A stretch of DNA of 64,000 bases, from assembly GCA_963711315.1 (NCBI GenBank), contig CAVQDQ010000003.1, positions 310,001-374,000 on the forward strand. Direction: 5' to 3'. Positions 19,390-29,415 of this stretch are shown here, piece by piece (position 1 is the stretch's first letter; the number at the start of each line of letters is the position of its first letter). Made by a program: the position numbers and the translations under genes. A model generated the notes under the pieces. That model was given only the letters and a program-made list of their open reading frames with translations. It did not search any database and was not told the DNA's origin. The stretch is from PALSA-612 sp963711315. Its GTDB lineage: Bacteria > Actinomycetota > Thermoleophilia > Gaiellales > Gaiellaceae.

Positions 19390-20186
19390 GTGCCAGCTCG
19401 CCTCATCCACGTCTCCGACATCCACATCGGAGCACGTGAGCAGCCCCTCGTCGAGAGTGCCCTGCAGGCCCTCGTGGAGCGCGTCGAGCCCGATCTCGTA
19501 GTGGCTACGGGCGATCTGACGCACCGCGGGCGGCGCGACCAGCACGAGCGGGTCGCGACCTTGCTGCGCGGCCTGCCGGCGCCGGTGCTGGCGGTGCCCG
19601 GCAATCACGACATCCCGCTGCTGCCGCCCGCGAGGTTCACGCGTCCCTGGCAGGAGTTCGAGCGCGAGTGGGAGACGACGGAGCCGATGCACTCGGGCGG
19701 CGGCCTGCACGTCGTGGGCGTCAACTCGGTACGGCCGTGGCGCCACCAGTCCGGAGGCCTGCGGACGGATGAGGTGGAGCGCGCCGCCGAGCGGCTCGGC
19801 ACGCGCCGGCCGGTTCGCTTCGCGTCGTCTGCCTGCACCACCAGCTCGCCAACGCGCCGTGGCGCACGCGCAAGCGCCCACTCGCCCGCCGCGGCCGCGT
19901 GCTGGAGCAGCTGGCGGCCGCCGGCGCCGAGCTTGTCCTCTCCGGCCACGTCCACCAGGCAGGCGCAGCCGAGCGTCGCGAGTTCGAGGTACTGGCAGGA
20001 GAGCGCTCGATCGTGGTCGTAACCGCGCCAGGACTGACGCGGCCCCGCCCGCAGCGGCTGGGCGAGGCGCAGGGAGCGCATGTGATCACTGCCGACGAAT
20101 CGTCGATCACGGTCGAGACGGACGTCCTCGACGGCAAGGCGTTCATGCCCGTCGCCGAGCGTCGCTTTCCGCGTATTACGCGCTGA
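19390..20186 (+). CDS. Calcineurin-like metallophosphoesterase (frameshifted as read)
   Basis: This is a dimetal phosphoesterase of the 3',5'-cAMP phosphodiesterase/Icc-like type, about 265 residues once the frame is joined. From the GTG at 19390 the motifs are VSDIHIG (D-x-H), VVATGDLTHRG (GD) and AVPGNHDIP (GNHD). The frame shifts at about 19820. The second frame gives LHHQLANAPW (the metal His) and VLSGHVHQAG (GHxH). The tail ends PVAERRFPRITR, and its stop overlaps that of the convergent DUF2277 gene by 11 bases. All five metal motifs are present across the two frames. The substrate is unknown. Confidence 0.85.
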
Positions 20187-20457
20187 CAGGCGTGCCGAAC
20201 CGCTTCTCTGCCCGCACGCGAGCCTTCGCGGCCTCGACCTCTCGGTCGCGAGGCGGAGCCGAGGTCACGAGATCGTCGAGAAGATGGAACGTCACGTGAG
20301 CGATCTCGTCGACTGCACGCTCGAAGACCGCCGTGTTCGCGGCGGACGGCTTCTGCATGCCGCTCACCTTGCGGACGTACTGGAGCGCCGAGGCTCGGAT
20401 CTCCTCATCCGTTGCAGCCGGCTCGAAGTTGTGGAGTGTCTTGATGTTCCTGCACAT
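20176..20457 (-). CDS. DUF2277 domain protein
   Basis: This is a 93-residue protein beginning MCRNIKTLHNFEPAATDEE, the invariant start of DUF2277 proteins. The family is short, cytoplasmic and helical and has no known function. A clear AGGAGGAACG ribosome binding site precedes the ATG. It lies 11 bases downstream of uvrB on the same strand and is probably co-transcribed, which hints at a link to DNA repair but does not prove it. Confidence 0.9.
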   Translation of the reverse strand: MCRNIKTLHNFEPAATDEEIRASALQYVRKVSGMQKPSAANTAVFERAVDEIAHVTFHLLDDLVTSAPPRDREVEAAKARVRAEKRFGTPVSA

Positions 20458-20468
20458 AGTCGTTCCTC

Positions 20469-22475
20469 CTAGCGTGTGGTCTGAGCCGGCGAGAGCAGCT
20501 CCCGCCGCAGGTCCTTGATCTCGTCGCGGAGCTTCGCCGCATACTCGAAGCGCAGTTCCTCGGCGGCGAGGAACATCTCCTCCTCCAGCTCGATGACGAG
20601 CTTCTCCACCTCCTCGCGGCCCAGCTCGTCGACCTTGCGGCCGCCGCGCCGGCGCCGCCCGGGCACGGTCGGCGCCTCGAGCGAGAGGAACTCGGCGATG
20701 TCGGAGACGCCCTTGACGATCGTCTCCGGGGTGATCCCCTGTTCCTCGTTGTACGCGAGCTGCTTCGCGCGCCGCCGGTCCGTCTCCTCGAGCGCACCGG
20801 CGATCGCCTCCGTCACCTTGTCGGCGTAGAGGACGACCGTGCCGTTGACGTTTCGCGCCGCGCGGCCGATCGTCTGCACGAGCGCCGTCTTGCCGCGCAG
20901 GAAGCCCTCCTTGTCGGCATCGAGGATGGCGATGAACGACACCTCGGGCAGGTCAAGGCCTTCGCGCAGCAGGTTGACGCCGACGAGCACGTCGTACTCG
21001 CCGAGCCGCAGCTCGCGGATGATGGAGATGCGCTCGAGCGTGTCGATCTCCGAGTGGAGATACCGCGCGCGGACGCCGGCCTCCAGCAGGTAGTCGGTGA
21101 GGTCCTCGGCCATCTTCTTCGTCAGCGTCGTGACGAGCACGCGCTCACCCACTTCTTCGCGCCGCCGGACCTCGTTGAGCAGGTCGTCGATCTGGTTCTT
21201 CGTCGGCCGCACCTCGACCTCGGGGTCGACGATGAACGTCGGCCGGATCAGCTGCTCGGCCACCACCGCCGAGTTGCGAAGCTCGTAAGCCCCGGGCGTG
21301 GCAGACACGAAGACGAGCTGGGGCACCTTCTCCAGGAACTCGTCGAAGCGCAGGGGCCGGTTGTCGATGGCGGACGGCAGCCGGAAGCCGTAGTCGACAA
21401 GCGTCTGCTTGCGGGAGCGGTCGCCCTCAGACATGCCGCCGATCTGCGGGATCGTCTGGTGCGATTCGTCGACGAAGACGACGAAGTCGTCGGGGAAGTA
21501 GTCGATGAGCGTGAACGGATGCGAGCCCTCGGGCCGCCCCTCGAGGTGGCGCGAGTAGTTCTCGATGCCCGAGCAGAAGCCGAGCTCCTTCAGCATCTCG
21601 AGGTCGTACTCCGTGCGCTGCCGCAGGCGGTGCGCCTCGAGCATCTTGCCCTCCGCGTCGAACGTCGCCACCTGCTCCTCGAGCTCGGCCCGGATGTCGT
21701 CCACGGCCCTCTCGATCGACGGCGTCGACGTCACGTACTCCGTTGCCGGCCAGATGACGAGGTTCTCGAGCGGCGCCATGACCTCGCCCGTGAGCGGGTC
21801 GAAGTGGGTGATCGACTCCACGTCGTCGCCGAAGAAGGAGATTCGGTAAGCGGTCTCCGCATTGGCCGGCTGCACTTCCATCACGTCGCCCTTCACCCGG
21901 AAGCGCCCACGGCCGAGCACCGAGTCGTTGCGCACGTACTGGCTCTCGATCAGCTTGCGGAGCGCGGCGTCGCGGTCGTGCGTCTCCCCCACCTCGAGGA
22001 TGAGCACGCGTTCCTTCCACTCCTCGGGCGAGCCGAGGCCGTAGATGCACGAGACGGACGCGACGATGACGACGTCGCGCCGCGTCATCAGCGCCGACGT
22101 CGCGGCGAGCCTCAGGCGCGCGATGTCGTCGTTCTGGGACGAGTCCTTCTCGATATAGAGGTCGGCCTGCGGGACGTACGCCTCGGGCTGGTAGTAGTCG
22201 TAGTACGAGACGAAGTACTCGACCGAGTTCTCGGGGAAGAACTCGCGGAACTCGTTGCAGAGCTGGGCGGCGAGCGTCTTGTTGTGCGCGATGATCAGCG
22301 CGGGCTTGCCGACCTTCTCGATCGTCCACGCCATCGTCGCGGTCTTGCCCGTCCCCGTAGCGCCCAGCAGGGTCTGGAAGCGGTTCCCGGCATTGAGCGA
22401 CTCGGCCAGCAGGCCGATCGCCTCCGGCTGGTCTCCGGTCGGGCGATACCCGTCCGAGGTGCGAAACTCGGCCAC
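20469..22475 (-). CDS. uvrB: Excinuclease ABC subunit UvrB
   Basis: UvrB verifies DNA damage after UvrA loading and recruits UvrC. The 668-residue protein has the helicase Walker A LLGATGTGKTATMAW, the beta-hairpin YVSYYDYYQPEAYVP-type sequence, and YIEKDSSQND. DEXH-type VFVDESHQTIPQ and motif VI QTIGRAARN are present. The UVR motif near the end (EEEMFLAAEELRFEYAAKLRDEI) binds UvrC. I choose the GTG at 22475 (VAEFRTSDGYRPTGDQPEAI), matching the family N-terminus. An upstream extension to 22823 would only read through the MFS gene in another frame. Confidence 0.96.
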   Translation of the reverse strand: MAEFRTSDGYRPTGDQPEAIGLLAESLNAGNRFQTLLGATGTGKTATMAWTIEKVGKPALIIAHNKTLAAQLCNEFREFFPENSVEYFVSYYDYYQPEAYVPQADLYIEKDSSQNDDIARLRLAATSALMTRRDVVIVASVSCIYGLGSPEEWKERVLILEVGETHDRDAALRKLIESQYVRNDSVLGRGRFRVKGDVMEVQPANAETAYRISFFGDDVESITHFDPLTGEVMAPLENLVIWPATEYVTSTPSIERAVDDIRAELEEQVATFDAEGKMLEAHRLRQRTEYDLEMLKELGFCSGIENYSRHLEGRPEGSHPFTLIDYFPDDFVVFVDESHQTIPQIGGMSEGDRSRKQTLVDYGFRLPSAIDNRPLRFDEFLEKVPQLVFVSATPGAYELRNSAVVAEQLIRPTFIVDPEVEVRPTKNQIDDLLNEVRRREEVGERVLVTTLTKKMAEDLTDYLLEAGVRARYLHSEIDTLERISIIRELRLGEYDVLVGVNLLREGLDLPEVSFIAILDADKEGFLRGKTALVQTIGRAARNVNGTVVLYADKVTEAIAGALEETDRRRAKQLAYNEEQGITPETIVKGVSDIAEFLSLEAPTVPGRRRRGGRKVDELGREEVEKLVIELEEEMFLAAEELRFEYAAKLRDEIKDLRRELLSPAQTTR

Positions 22476-22492
22476 GCTCGAAGCGTAGCCGT

Positions 22493-23701
22493 CTAGGTCT
22501 CGAGTACCGGTACGGGAGTCCGCAGGTGTCGGAGCACGACGGCGACGAAAACGAGCGACGCGGCGGTGAAGCCGGCGGCGACCGTAAAGAACACTGCTGA
22601 CGTGCCCACCTCGTCGATCACCTGGCCGGCGAGGAGGAACCCGGCGGGCGCGGCGACCGTGTTCAGGGCGATGATCGCGGTCATCGCCTTGGGACGGATC
22701 TCGGGCGTCATCCGGGACGTGAGCGTGCCCATGACAGGCCCGTTGACGAGCGGCGTGAACAGCACGGCCGAGAAGAGCGCGAGCGTGAACACCCACGTCG
22801 GCAGATCCATGCCCAGCAGCCACAGTGGGAGCGTCACGCCGAGAATGGCGGCGGCGGCCAGCCGCAGCGGCTGGGTCTTGGGAATGAGCATGACGGCAAA
22901 GATCGTCCCGATCAGAGCCCCGGCACCGAGCGCGCTATAGAACAGCCCCGCGATCCTCGGACTGTCGAAGTCGAGATACGCGTGTGCGGGCAGCGCCGCG
23001 GAGAGCGCGGAGCTGAAGAACCCGAAGACGACGATCACGAGGACGAGCGCACCCATGAACGAGTCTCGCGCCACGAAGCGAAGGCCCTCGAGCAGCCCGC
23101 CCCCCGCCTGCTGGTCGAGCGGCTTGGGCCGCGGGACAAAGGCGAGCACGAGCAGGAACGCGACGAGGTACGTAGCGGCATCGATGTAGAGGACGTTCGG
23201 GGCACCGAGGAACGGGATGAGGATGCCGGCAAGCGCGGGCCCGATCAGGGCGGCGGCCGCGGTCCCGCCCTCGATGAGGCTGTTCGCCTGCGACATCGTC
23301 GTCACGTCCTCGCCGACGAGCTCGGGCAGGATCACGCGCTGCGACGCGGCGTACGGCGGCATGAAGGCTCCGACAGCGGCCACGATGACGAGCAGCAGGC
23401 CGAACGACAGCACCCCCGCCGAGTGCAGCAGTGGCAGCGCCATGATCAGCGGGGCGCGCGCGAAGTCGCACGCGAGCATTGCCGTTCGGGAGCCGAGCTT
23501 CTGGACGAGCGAGCCGCTCGGCACGCCGAGGATCGCCATCGGCAAGATCTGCACGGCGAGGACGACGCTCATCTTCGCCGCGGAGCCCGTCGTCACGAGC
23601 ACGAACCACGGCAGCGCCAGGTACGTCATCCGCGAGCCGAGCGTCGAGATCAGCTCCGCGAGGACGAGAGCTCCGACCGCCCGCTTGTTCGCGTGCTCCA
23701 T
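22493..23701 (-). CDS. MFS efflux transporter (paralogue of 33682-34923)
   Basis: This is a 402-residue major facilitator with about 12 hydrophobic helices. It starts MEHANKRAVGALVLAELIST and contains FVLVTTGSAAKMSVVLAVQ and the loop PSGSLVQKLGSRTAML, a variant of MFS motif A. The fold resembles MFS_3/Bcr-like drug exporters. The ATG at 23701 is chosen because an upstream start would lie inside the promoter. It is divergent from a TetR gene, which suggests drug- or metabolite-induced expression. A close paralogue in the pabB region shares much of the first half. Confidence 0.85.
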   Translation of the reverse strand: MEHANKRAVGALVLAELISTLGSRMTYLALPWFVLVTTGSAAKMSVVLAVQILPMAILGVPSGSLVQKLGSRTAMLACDFARAPLIMALPLLHSAGVLSFGLLLVIVAAVGAFMPPYAASQRVILPELVGEDVTTMSQANSLIEGGTAAAALIGPALAGILIPFLGAPNVLYIDAATYLVAFLLVLAFVPRPKPLDQQAGGGLLEGLRFVARDSFMGALVLVIVVFGFFSSALSAALPAHAYLDFDSPRIAGLFYSALGAGALIGTIFAVMLIPKTQPLRLAAAAILGVTLPLWLLGMDLPTWVFTLALFSAVLFTPLVNGPVMGTLTSRMTPEIRPKAMTAIIALNTVAAPAGFLLAGQVIDEVGTSAVFFTVAAGFTAASLVFVAVVLRHLRTPVPVLET

Positions 23702-23746
23702 GCTGTCGTAATATAATACGTCTGTACGTTTTTGTAAAGTACGAAT
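23702..23746. promoter_or_regulatory. Divergent AT-rich promoter and candidate TetR operator
   Basis: This 45-base gap is sharply AT-rich against its surroundings. On the minus strand TTTACA (23733-23738), a 17-base spacer and TATATT (23710-23715) form a good promoter. Its start point would lie at or within a few bases of the MFS ATG, giving a leaderless message. TATAAT at 23712-23717 reads toward tetR. Two GTAC half-sites (CTGTAC at 23722-23727 and GTACGA at 23739-23744) could be the repressor site. Confidence 0.6.
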
Positions 23747-24298
23747 ATGCCGAAGGTCTCGGAAGAGCACAAGGAGCGCCGCCGCGAGCAGATCCTCGAG
23801 GGCGCACGGCGCTGTTTCGCCCGCTACGGCTACGAGGGCGCGACGGTCGCGCGGCTCGAGCAGGAGATCGGCCTTTCGCGAGGCGCGATCTTCAGCTACT
23901 TCCCGAACAAGGCTGCCCTCTTCGTCGAGCTCGCCGTCGAGACGTCACGCCGCGTCACCGACGTCTGGCTCAACGAGGGCTTCCGCGCCGTGCTCGATGC
24001 GATCGTGCTCGAGGACCCGGACTGGCTTGCTGTGCAGTTCGAGGCCACCCGCCGCATCCGCAACGACTCCGACTTCCGGCAACTCGTCGAGGAGCGGGAG
24101 CGCGAGTTCGAGGCCAGTCGCCCCGAGAGGCTGGACCGCCTACGCCCGCAGGTGCGCGACGACGTTCCGCTGGAGACGGCAGCGATCTTCCTCGGATTCG
24201 TTGCGAACGGGCTCGCGCTCCGCCGGGCGATGGAGGAGCCACCGCCCGATCTCGACCTCCTCGCCAAGCTCGTAGAGGAAGGCGTCGCGCCGCGCTAA
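23747..24298 (+). CDS. TetR/AcrR family transcriptional regulator
   Basis: This is a 183-residue repressor. Residues about 12-58 form the TetR helix-turn-helix (RREQILEGARRCFARYGYEG and GLSRGAIFSYFPNKAALF). The C-terminal ligand and dimer domain is less conserved. The gene is divergent from the MFS transporter at 22493-23701 with overlapping promoters, so it very probably represses that pump and itself and is released by a pump substrate. The effector is unknown. Confidence 0.9.
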   Translation: MPKVSEEHKERRREQILEGARRCFARYGYEGATVARLEQEIGLSRGAIFSYFPNKAALFVELAVETSRRVTDVWLNEGFRAVLDAIVLEDPDWLAVQFEATRRIRNDSDFRQLVEEREREFEASRPERLDRLRPQVRDDVPLETAAIFLGFVANGLALRRAMEEPPPDLDLLAKLVEEGVAPR

Positions 24299-24301
24299 CG
24301 G

Positions 24302-27300
24302 CTAGTCGAGGCCGTAGCGCTCTCGCTCGTCGGCCGTCAGTTTGCGGCCGCTTGCCGCCAACTGCGCTCGCGCGAGCTCGAGGAGAGCATCCAGATCGCC
24401 ACACAACTTGCACTCCGCCCGCCGGACCGTCCCGTCGAAGGACGACGCCAGTACGGCACGGCCCGTCGGGTCGAACGTGGCGCTGGACAGTAGTCCACCC
24501 TTGAGACTGCCGAACCCGTACGGAAGGACGGGGTCACGCAAGCCGGGCCGCCAGAGGCCGACCGTGACCGGCCCCGCCGTCACGATCCAGCGCCCATCGG
24601 GGCTGAAGTTGGCGTCGATGACGCGCCCTTGGTGCCAGTTGAGCACCTGGATCAGCTCACCGGTCTCCGAGTTCCAGAGGCGGCCGACGTGGTCGAGGCC
24701 CGCCGTAAGCACTAGGGCGCCGTCCGGGCTGAACGCGACGGATGTCATTTCGCGGTCCCCACCAGCGTGCGAAGCGACTCTCCGGTGACGGCGTCCCAGA
24801 TCCGGGCAGTTTTGTCGTCTGAAGCGGTCGCCAGGCGCTGGCCATCGGCGCTGAACGCCACGTCGGTGATCGGCTTCATGTGCCCTACGAACTCACGAAG
24901 CAGCTGCCCCTCCGCCGACCAGATGCGCGCGACGCCCTCCACGCCGCCGCCGGCAACCCTGGAGCCGTCGGGCGATACGGCGGCGGCGGATGCCCCGGAG
25001 AGTAGCGAGATCGACGCGCTTGCCATCCGGTCGGATGACCGTCACGCCACGCTTGGAGGCGAACGCAAGTGTCTTGCCGTCCGCGCTCGCCGCGACCGCT
25101 CTCACGGGACCCGCTGGCGCCGAAGGTCCGCATCGGTCGCCCGTCAGACGCGCGCACGAGGCGAGCCCGACTACCGGGCCCGGCGATGAAGATTGCTCGG
25201 CTTTCCTGCATGTGTGGCGCCCAGGACCGGCCCTCGTGCACGCGAAACGACCTCGAGCCGCGGCTGCGCTCTCGGATCCCAGAGCCTCGCCGTGCCGTCG
25301 TCGCTCGCGGTGAGCACGGACGAGCCGTCTGGGCTGAAGGAGACATCGCCAATCACGTCCTGGTGACCGAACAGCCACGCCCGCTCCTGTCCGTTGTCCG
25401 CCTTGGCCACTCGCGCGGAGCGATCGTCGCTGCCGGTGACGACGAAGTTCCCGTCGGGGCTGAAGGCAACCGAGCGAACGATGCCTTTGTGGCCGACAAG
25501 GGAGGCCACGGGCACACCCGTGCGCACGTTCCAGATGCGGCCCGTTCCGTCGGCGCTGGCCGTGGCCAGCCGGGCTCCTCCGGGGCTGAAAGCGGCGTCA
25601 AGAACCGTGCTGCGGTGGCCCTTCAGCTCGTGCAGGAGCGCGCCGTCCCGAAGGCGCCAGATGCGCGCTGTCTTGTTCTTACCGGTCGTGACCAGGAGAC
25701 GGGCCACGCCGCTGAACTCCGCGCTCGTGACGACACCGCCCTGGTCGAAGCTCGCGACGAGCCGTCCGTCAGAGGTGTCGTAGACGCGAGCCACATTGTC
25801 GTTGCTGACGACGACGAGTCGCCGACCGTCGGGGTTGAACGCCACGGCCGTCACGGGCTTGGGCAGGCGGATCTCGGCGAGCCGGGTCGCATCCGGGAGC
25901 CAGAGTGAGACCGTCCGACCCCCACCCGTGGCGACGCGCGTACCCGGATGGGTCGATTGCGACGCTCCGGACCGGAGCACCATGTCGGAACGAGCGGGTC
26001 ATCTTGCCGGTGATGGAGTTCCACAGGCGAGCGGAGCCATCTTGTCCCGCAGTGACGACGTATCGACCTGCGTTCTCGAACGCAGCGTCGAGCACGGGAG
26101 CCCCGTGATCGAGCTCGTGCAGGAGCTCGTGCGTGGCCGTATCGTAGATCCGCGCGTGCCCGTCCTGACTGGCGACGATTATGCGCTTGCCGTCCAGGCT
26201 GAATCGAGCGTTCGTGACCGGACGGTCAGCAGGGAACACCGCGCGTCGGCGGTCCGCGACGTACGCCGTCTCGAGCACCTGCTCGACATCGCCACCTGGG
26301 TCCAGCCGTGCTGCCTCGCTGGCCAGCGCGAGACTGAGCGACGGATCACTGCCCAGTGCAGACAGGGCCGAGGCGGTGAGCAGGCGCGCCTGCGCCCGGC
26401 GCGCTTGCGTCCGCGCCTCGCCCCGCTGCGCCACCGCGTAAGGCCGTGACGCCTGCCATGACGGCGAGCAGCACGCCGCCGGCGGCAAGCGCCGCCAACA
26501 GCCGTCGGTGCCTGCGCGCGGCTGCCTGACGTTCCCGCGCGACCTCACGGTCTTTCTCATACTCGATGCGCCAGGCGAGAACAGCCTCTCCGAGAACGTC
26601 GTGGTAGATCTCGTAGCGAGGGGAGCCGCCGTTTGGCGCCACAGGCCGCAAGATGCGCTCGGCCGTGAGCACGGAGAGGATCGGCCGAAGCTCCTCGAGG
26701 TCGACACGGGCATAGCGCGCGAGATCTGAGTCCGCATGGGCGATCTTGGTGCCGGAAGGTGTGACAAGGTGGTTGAACACCGACGCTGCGACCTCCCGCT
26801 GCTCGGCCGTCAGCGAACCGAGCGCCAGCTCGAGGTGATCCCGAACGATCTCCTCTGCCCCTCCGAGTTCGTCGAGCGTCGTCAGCCGCAGTGTCCGGGA
26901 CTCCGCGTCGTGCTCGGCATTCCAGAGACGCTGCATGACGAGCTGGAGATACGGCGTCTCGATTCGTGCCTCGCCCGCAGGCTCGCCGACCACGCCACGT
27001 CCCGTCTGGCCGAGATCGACCTTGCCGGCGGCAACCTGGGCGAGAACGGCATCCACCAGCTCGGGCTCGACGGAGACGTGCGCGTCCGGACCGACGAGCT
27101 CGTTGTAGCGCTCGGCCGGAAGGACGATCGCGTCCCGAGCCGCCGCTCGGTCCAGGTGGTCGAGTCGGAGGTAGTTGCCGAAGAGGGTGGGGATGCTCCC
27201 CTTGAACCGATCGAGCCTCGCCAGAGCGTCCTCGCGAAGAGCGACCAGGAAGCTCGCCCGTAGTCCCGGGCGCCGGACGGCCTCGGGAAACTGCTCGAAG

Positions 27301-27731
27301 AACGACTCCGGACCGGCGTCGCCCTCGTGATAGAGGAAGTACTCCTCGAAGCCGTCGAGAATGATGAAGACGTCTCCCGCCAGCCTTGCCGAGCACGCTT
27401 CCAGCGTGTCCGCGAGGGATCCTCCGGAATCGACCTCCGCCGCAGCTGCAAGGGCGGCAGCGAGGCCCTGAGCGGGGTCGTCCTTCCAGTTGTCGAAGAC
27501 GACGACACCCCGCGCTTCATCTTGCGTACGCAGGAAACGCGCGACGCCCGCCCGCAGTACAGAGCTCTTTCCGACTCCGGTGTCACCGTAGAGCACGGTG
27601 AGCTTGGAAGCCATCAGGTTGGCGCAGATGATCTCCCGCTCACGCTCCCGCCCGAAGAAGAACCGGGCATCGTCGTCGGAATCCTCGAAAGGCGCGAGCC
27701 CCTTGTACGGACAACCGATCTCGTCCGTCAC
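24302..27731 (-). CDS. nSTAND ATPase with transmembrane segment and about 15 WD40 repeats (frameshifted as read)
   Basis: This is one large gene of about 1,140 codons, broken by at least six frame shifts between 26440 and 24745. The first 400 residues are an nSTAND1-type signal ATPase: CPYKGLAPFEDSDDDARFFF (entry motif), Walker A LYGDTGVGKSSVLRAG, Walker B DVFIILDGFEEYF, and a winged-helix region. A membrane helix follows (LLAALAAGGVLLAVMAGVTAL). The rest is WD40 repeats such as VLDAAFSPGGARLATASADG, enough for two beta-propellers. The GTG start overlaps the SIR2-like stop as GTGA. STAND proteins oligomerise on ligand binding and are common immune or signalling hubs; here the propellers would be the sensor. 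The ligand is unknown. Confidence 0.82.
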
Positions 27732-28627
27732 TTGACAGCCTCGGCCAGCCGCGATGCCAGCTCGGCCACGTACGTCTCCAGCGGAACGTCGAACACGTCC
27801 ACGCCACGCTGGCGCCAGAGCTCGTGCTCGACGGCCGTCGCGGTGGGCTCAACAGCCCAGGACCGGTACGCCACCTTCTCCCTGCCCCAGATGCGGTGGA
27901 GGAAGACGCGCAGTCCCCAGTCGCGCAACGGATAGCCGAGAAACAGGAAGTGGCTCCGGCGTAGCTTGGCGACGACCGTCACTGGAATGAGGTTGGAGAT
28001 GTCGGCCTGGGCGAGGTAGTCGATGTGGTCGTCCTCGGTGACCGCAAAGCTCTCCCAGCGACGTTCCGGTTGCCGATCCACTTGACCGAGCAGGCGCAGG
28101 ATCACGACCCGCTCGTCGAGCGGGATCCCCGCATACGCGTTCGGCAAATCGACCACGGTCGCCTCGCCGTCGCCCGAGACATGGAGGAAGCGCCCTTCGT
28201 GGCGTCCGCGCGCGATATACGAGACGACGTCGATCGCCTCGCCGGCGTCGGCGAACGCACGCTCGAGGGCAAGATCGAGGTTCGTCGTCACTGCCAAGAA
28301 GTTGGGGCGACCCCCCTCGCGCAGCAGCCCGGCGACTTCGGCGAGCATCCGATGCACCGGACCTGGGTCGAAGTCGCGATCGAGCAAATCGTGGAGCTCG
28401 TCGTACAGCGGGCCGACGCCTTTCATCAACGCGACGTACTCCGAGACGCGGGCGAGGTCACGGTGTTCGGCGGGCGATCCGAACGCCTCGGCGAGATATG
28501 CCGCGATCTCGTCGAGGCCGGGAATGGGACGCCCGTCGGCAGTGGAGCAGTTCGCGTTCGTCCCGAGCACGGGAACGAGGCGACCCGCAAGCACGGCCTT
28601 GACGACCTCGCCGTAGTGGTCAGCCAT
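27728..28627 (-). CDS. SIR2-like domain protein, probably catalytically degenerate
   Basis: This is a 299-residue SIR2-family (PF13289-type) protein. VPVLGTNANCS stands where active members have a GAG-x-S loop, followed by VTTNLDLALERAF (the TTN-x-D NAD motif). VVILRLLGQVDR occupies the position of the usual KLHG-x-D motif, so the catalytic His is Leu (codon CTC). LRRSHFLFLGYPLRDWGLRV is the conserved C-terminal segment. It overlaps the nSTAND gene (GTGA) and lies directly downstream of the BTAD regulator. Related SIR2-STAND pairs deplete NAD in antiphage defence, but here the active site looks lost. It may be a scaffold or ligand sensor. A fusion to the BTAD protein, hidden by a frame shift, is possible. 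Confidence 0.8.
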   Translation of the reverse strand: MADHYGEVVKAVLAGRLVPVLGTNANCSTADGRPIPGLDEIAAYLAEAFGSPAEHRDLARVSEYVALMKGVGPLYDELHDLLDRDFDPGPVHRMLAEVAGLLREGGRPNFLAVTTNLDLALERAFADAGEAIDVVSYIARGRHEGRFLHVSGDGEATVVDLPNAYAGIPLDERVVILRLLGQVDRQPERRWESFAVTEDDHIDYLAQADISNLIPVTVVAKLRRSHFLFLGYPLRDWGLRVFLHRIWGREKVAYRSWAVEPTATAVEHELWRQRGVDVFDVPLETYVAELASRLAEAVK

Positions 28628-29377
28628 TCCGGCGCAACCCTCGACGGGCTCAGCACCGACTCCTGCCGGAGGATCGACGCATAGAGCTCCTGGAGCCCGG
28701 GACTCGGATCGATCCCCATCTCGTCCGCCAGCACTCTCCGCGCCTCGTGGTAGGCCTCGAGGGCTTCGGCCTGCCGCCCCGATCGGTAGAAGGCAAGCAT
28801 CAGCTGCCCCCGCAGCCGCTCCCTCAACGGATACCGCTCGACAAGCGCTTCGAGCTCTGGGACGAGGCCCGGACCTTCGCCGAGCTCGAGGTCGGCGTCG
28901 ATTCGTTCCTCGAGCGCGTCCAGCCGTAGGTCCTCGAGCCGCCGGATCTCGGTCTGCGCAAACGTCTCGAACGCCAGGTCGGCGAGTGGCGGGCCACGCC
29001 ACAACGCGAGCGCCTCACGAAGCTTTGCTGCTCGATCGGCCGGCTCGGCGCCTCTTGCAGCGGCGACGAGCCGCTCGAACCGCCCGAGGTCAAGGCTGTC
29101 CGCGTCGATCGACAGGACGTAACCCGGCGGGCGGGTCACCAGGGTGCTCGGCCCTAGCAGCTTGCGCAGCTGGGAGACGAGGTTCTGCAGTGAGGTCGTC
29201 GCCGTTCTCGGCGGATGCTCACCCCAGAGTTGGTCGACGAGACGATCGGTGGCTACGACCTCGCCCACCCGCACGAGCAAGAGACCCAGGAGGGCCCGCT
29301 GCTTCTGTCCTCCGAGGGCGATGGCGCCGTCGGTCACCGACGACTTCGAGCGGCCCGAGGATCCGGAAGTCCGGCAT
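28426..29377 (-). CDS. BTAD/SARP-family transcriptional activator (frameshifted as read)
   Basis: This is a SARP-type regulator. From the ATG at 29377 (MPDFRILGPLEVVGD) the frame shifts at about 29325 into DGAIALGGQKQRALLGLLLV. This gives an OmpR-like winged helix (TDRLVDQLWGEHPPRTATTS and RPPGYVLSID). It is followed by a BTAD tetratricopeptide-like domain (LREALALWRGPPLADLAFE to MGIDPSPGLQELYASILRQ). The domain ends near 28640. As read, the frame runs on to 28426 over the SIR2-like gene, which is probably an artefact, so either the true stop is missed or the two proteins are fused. Direct repeats with 11-bp spacing upstream (29416-29437) fit SARP autoregulation. Confidence 0.8.
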
Positions 29378-29415
29378 CTGCGCGGGTTGTACCACCGTTC
29401 ATTGTCGCTGCCTAG

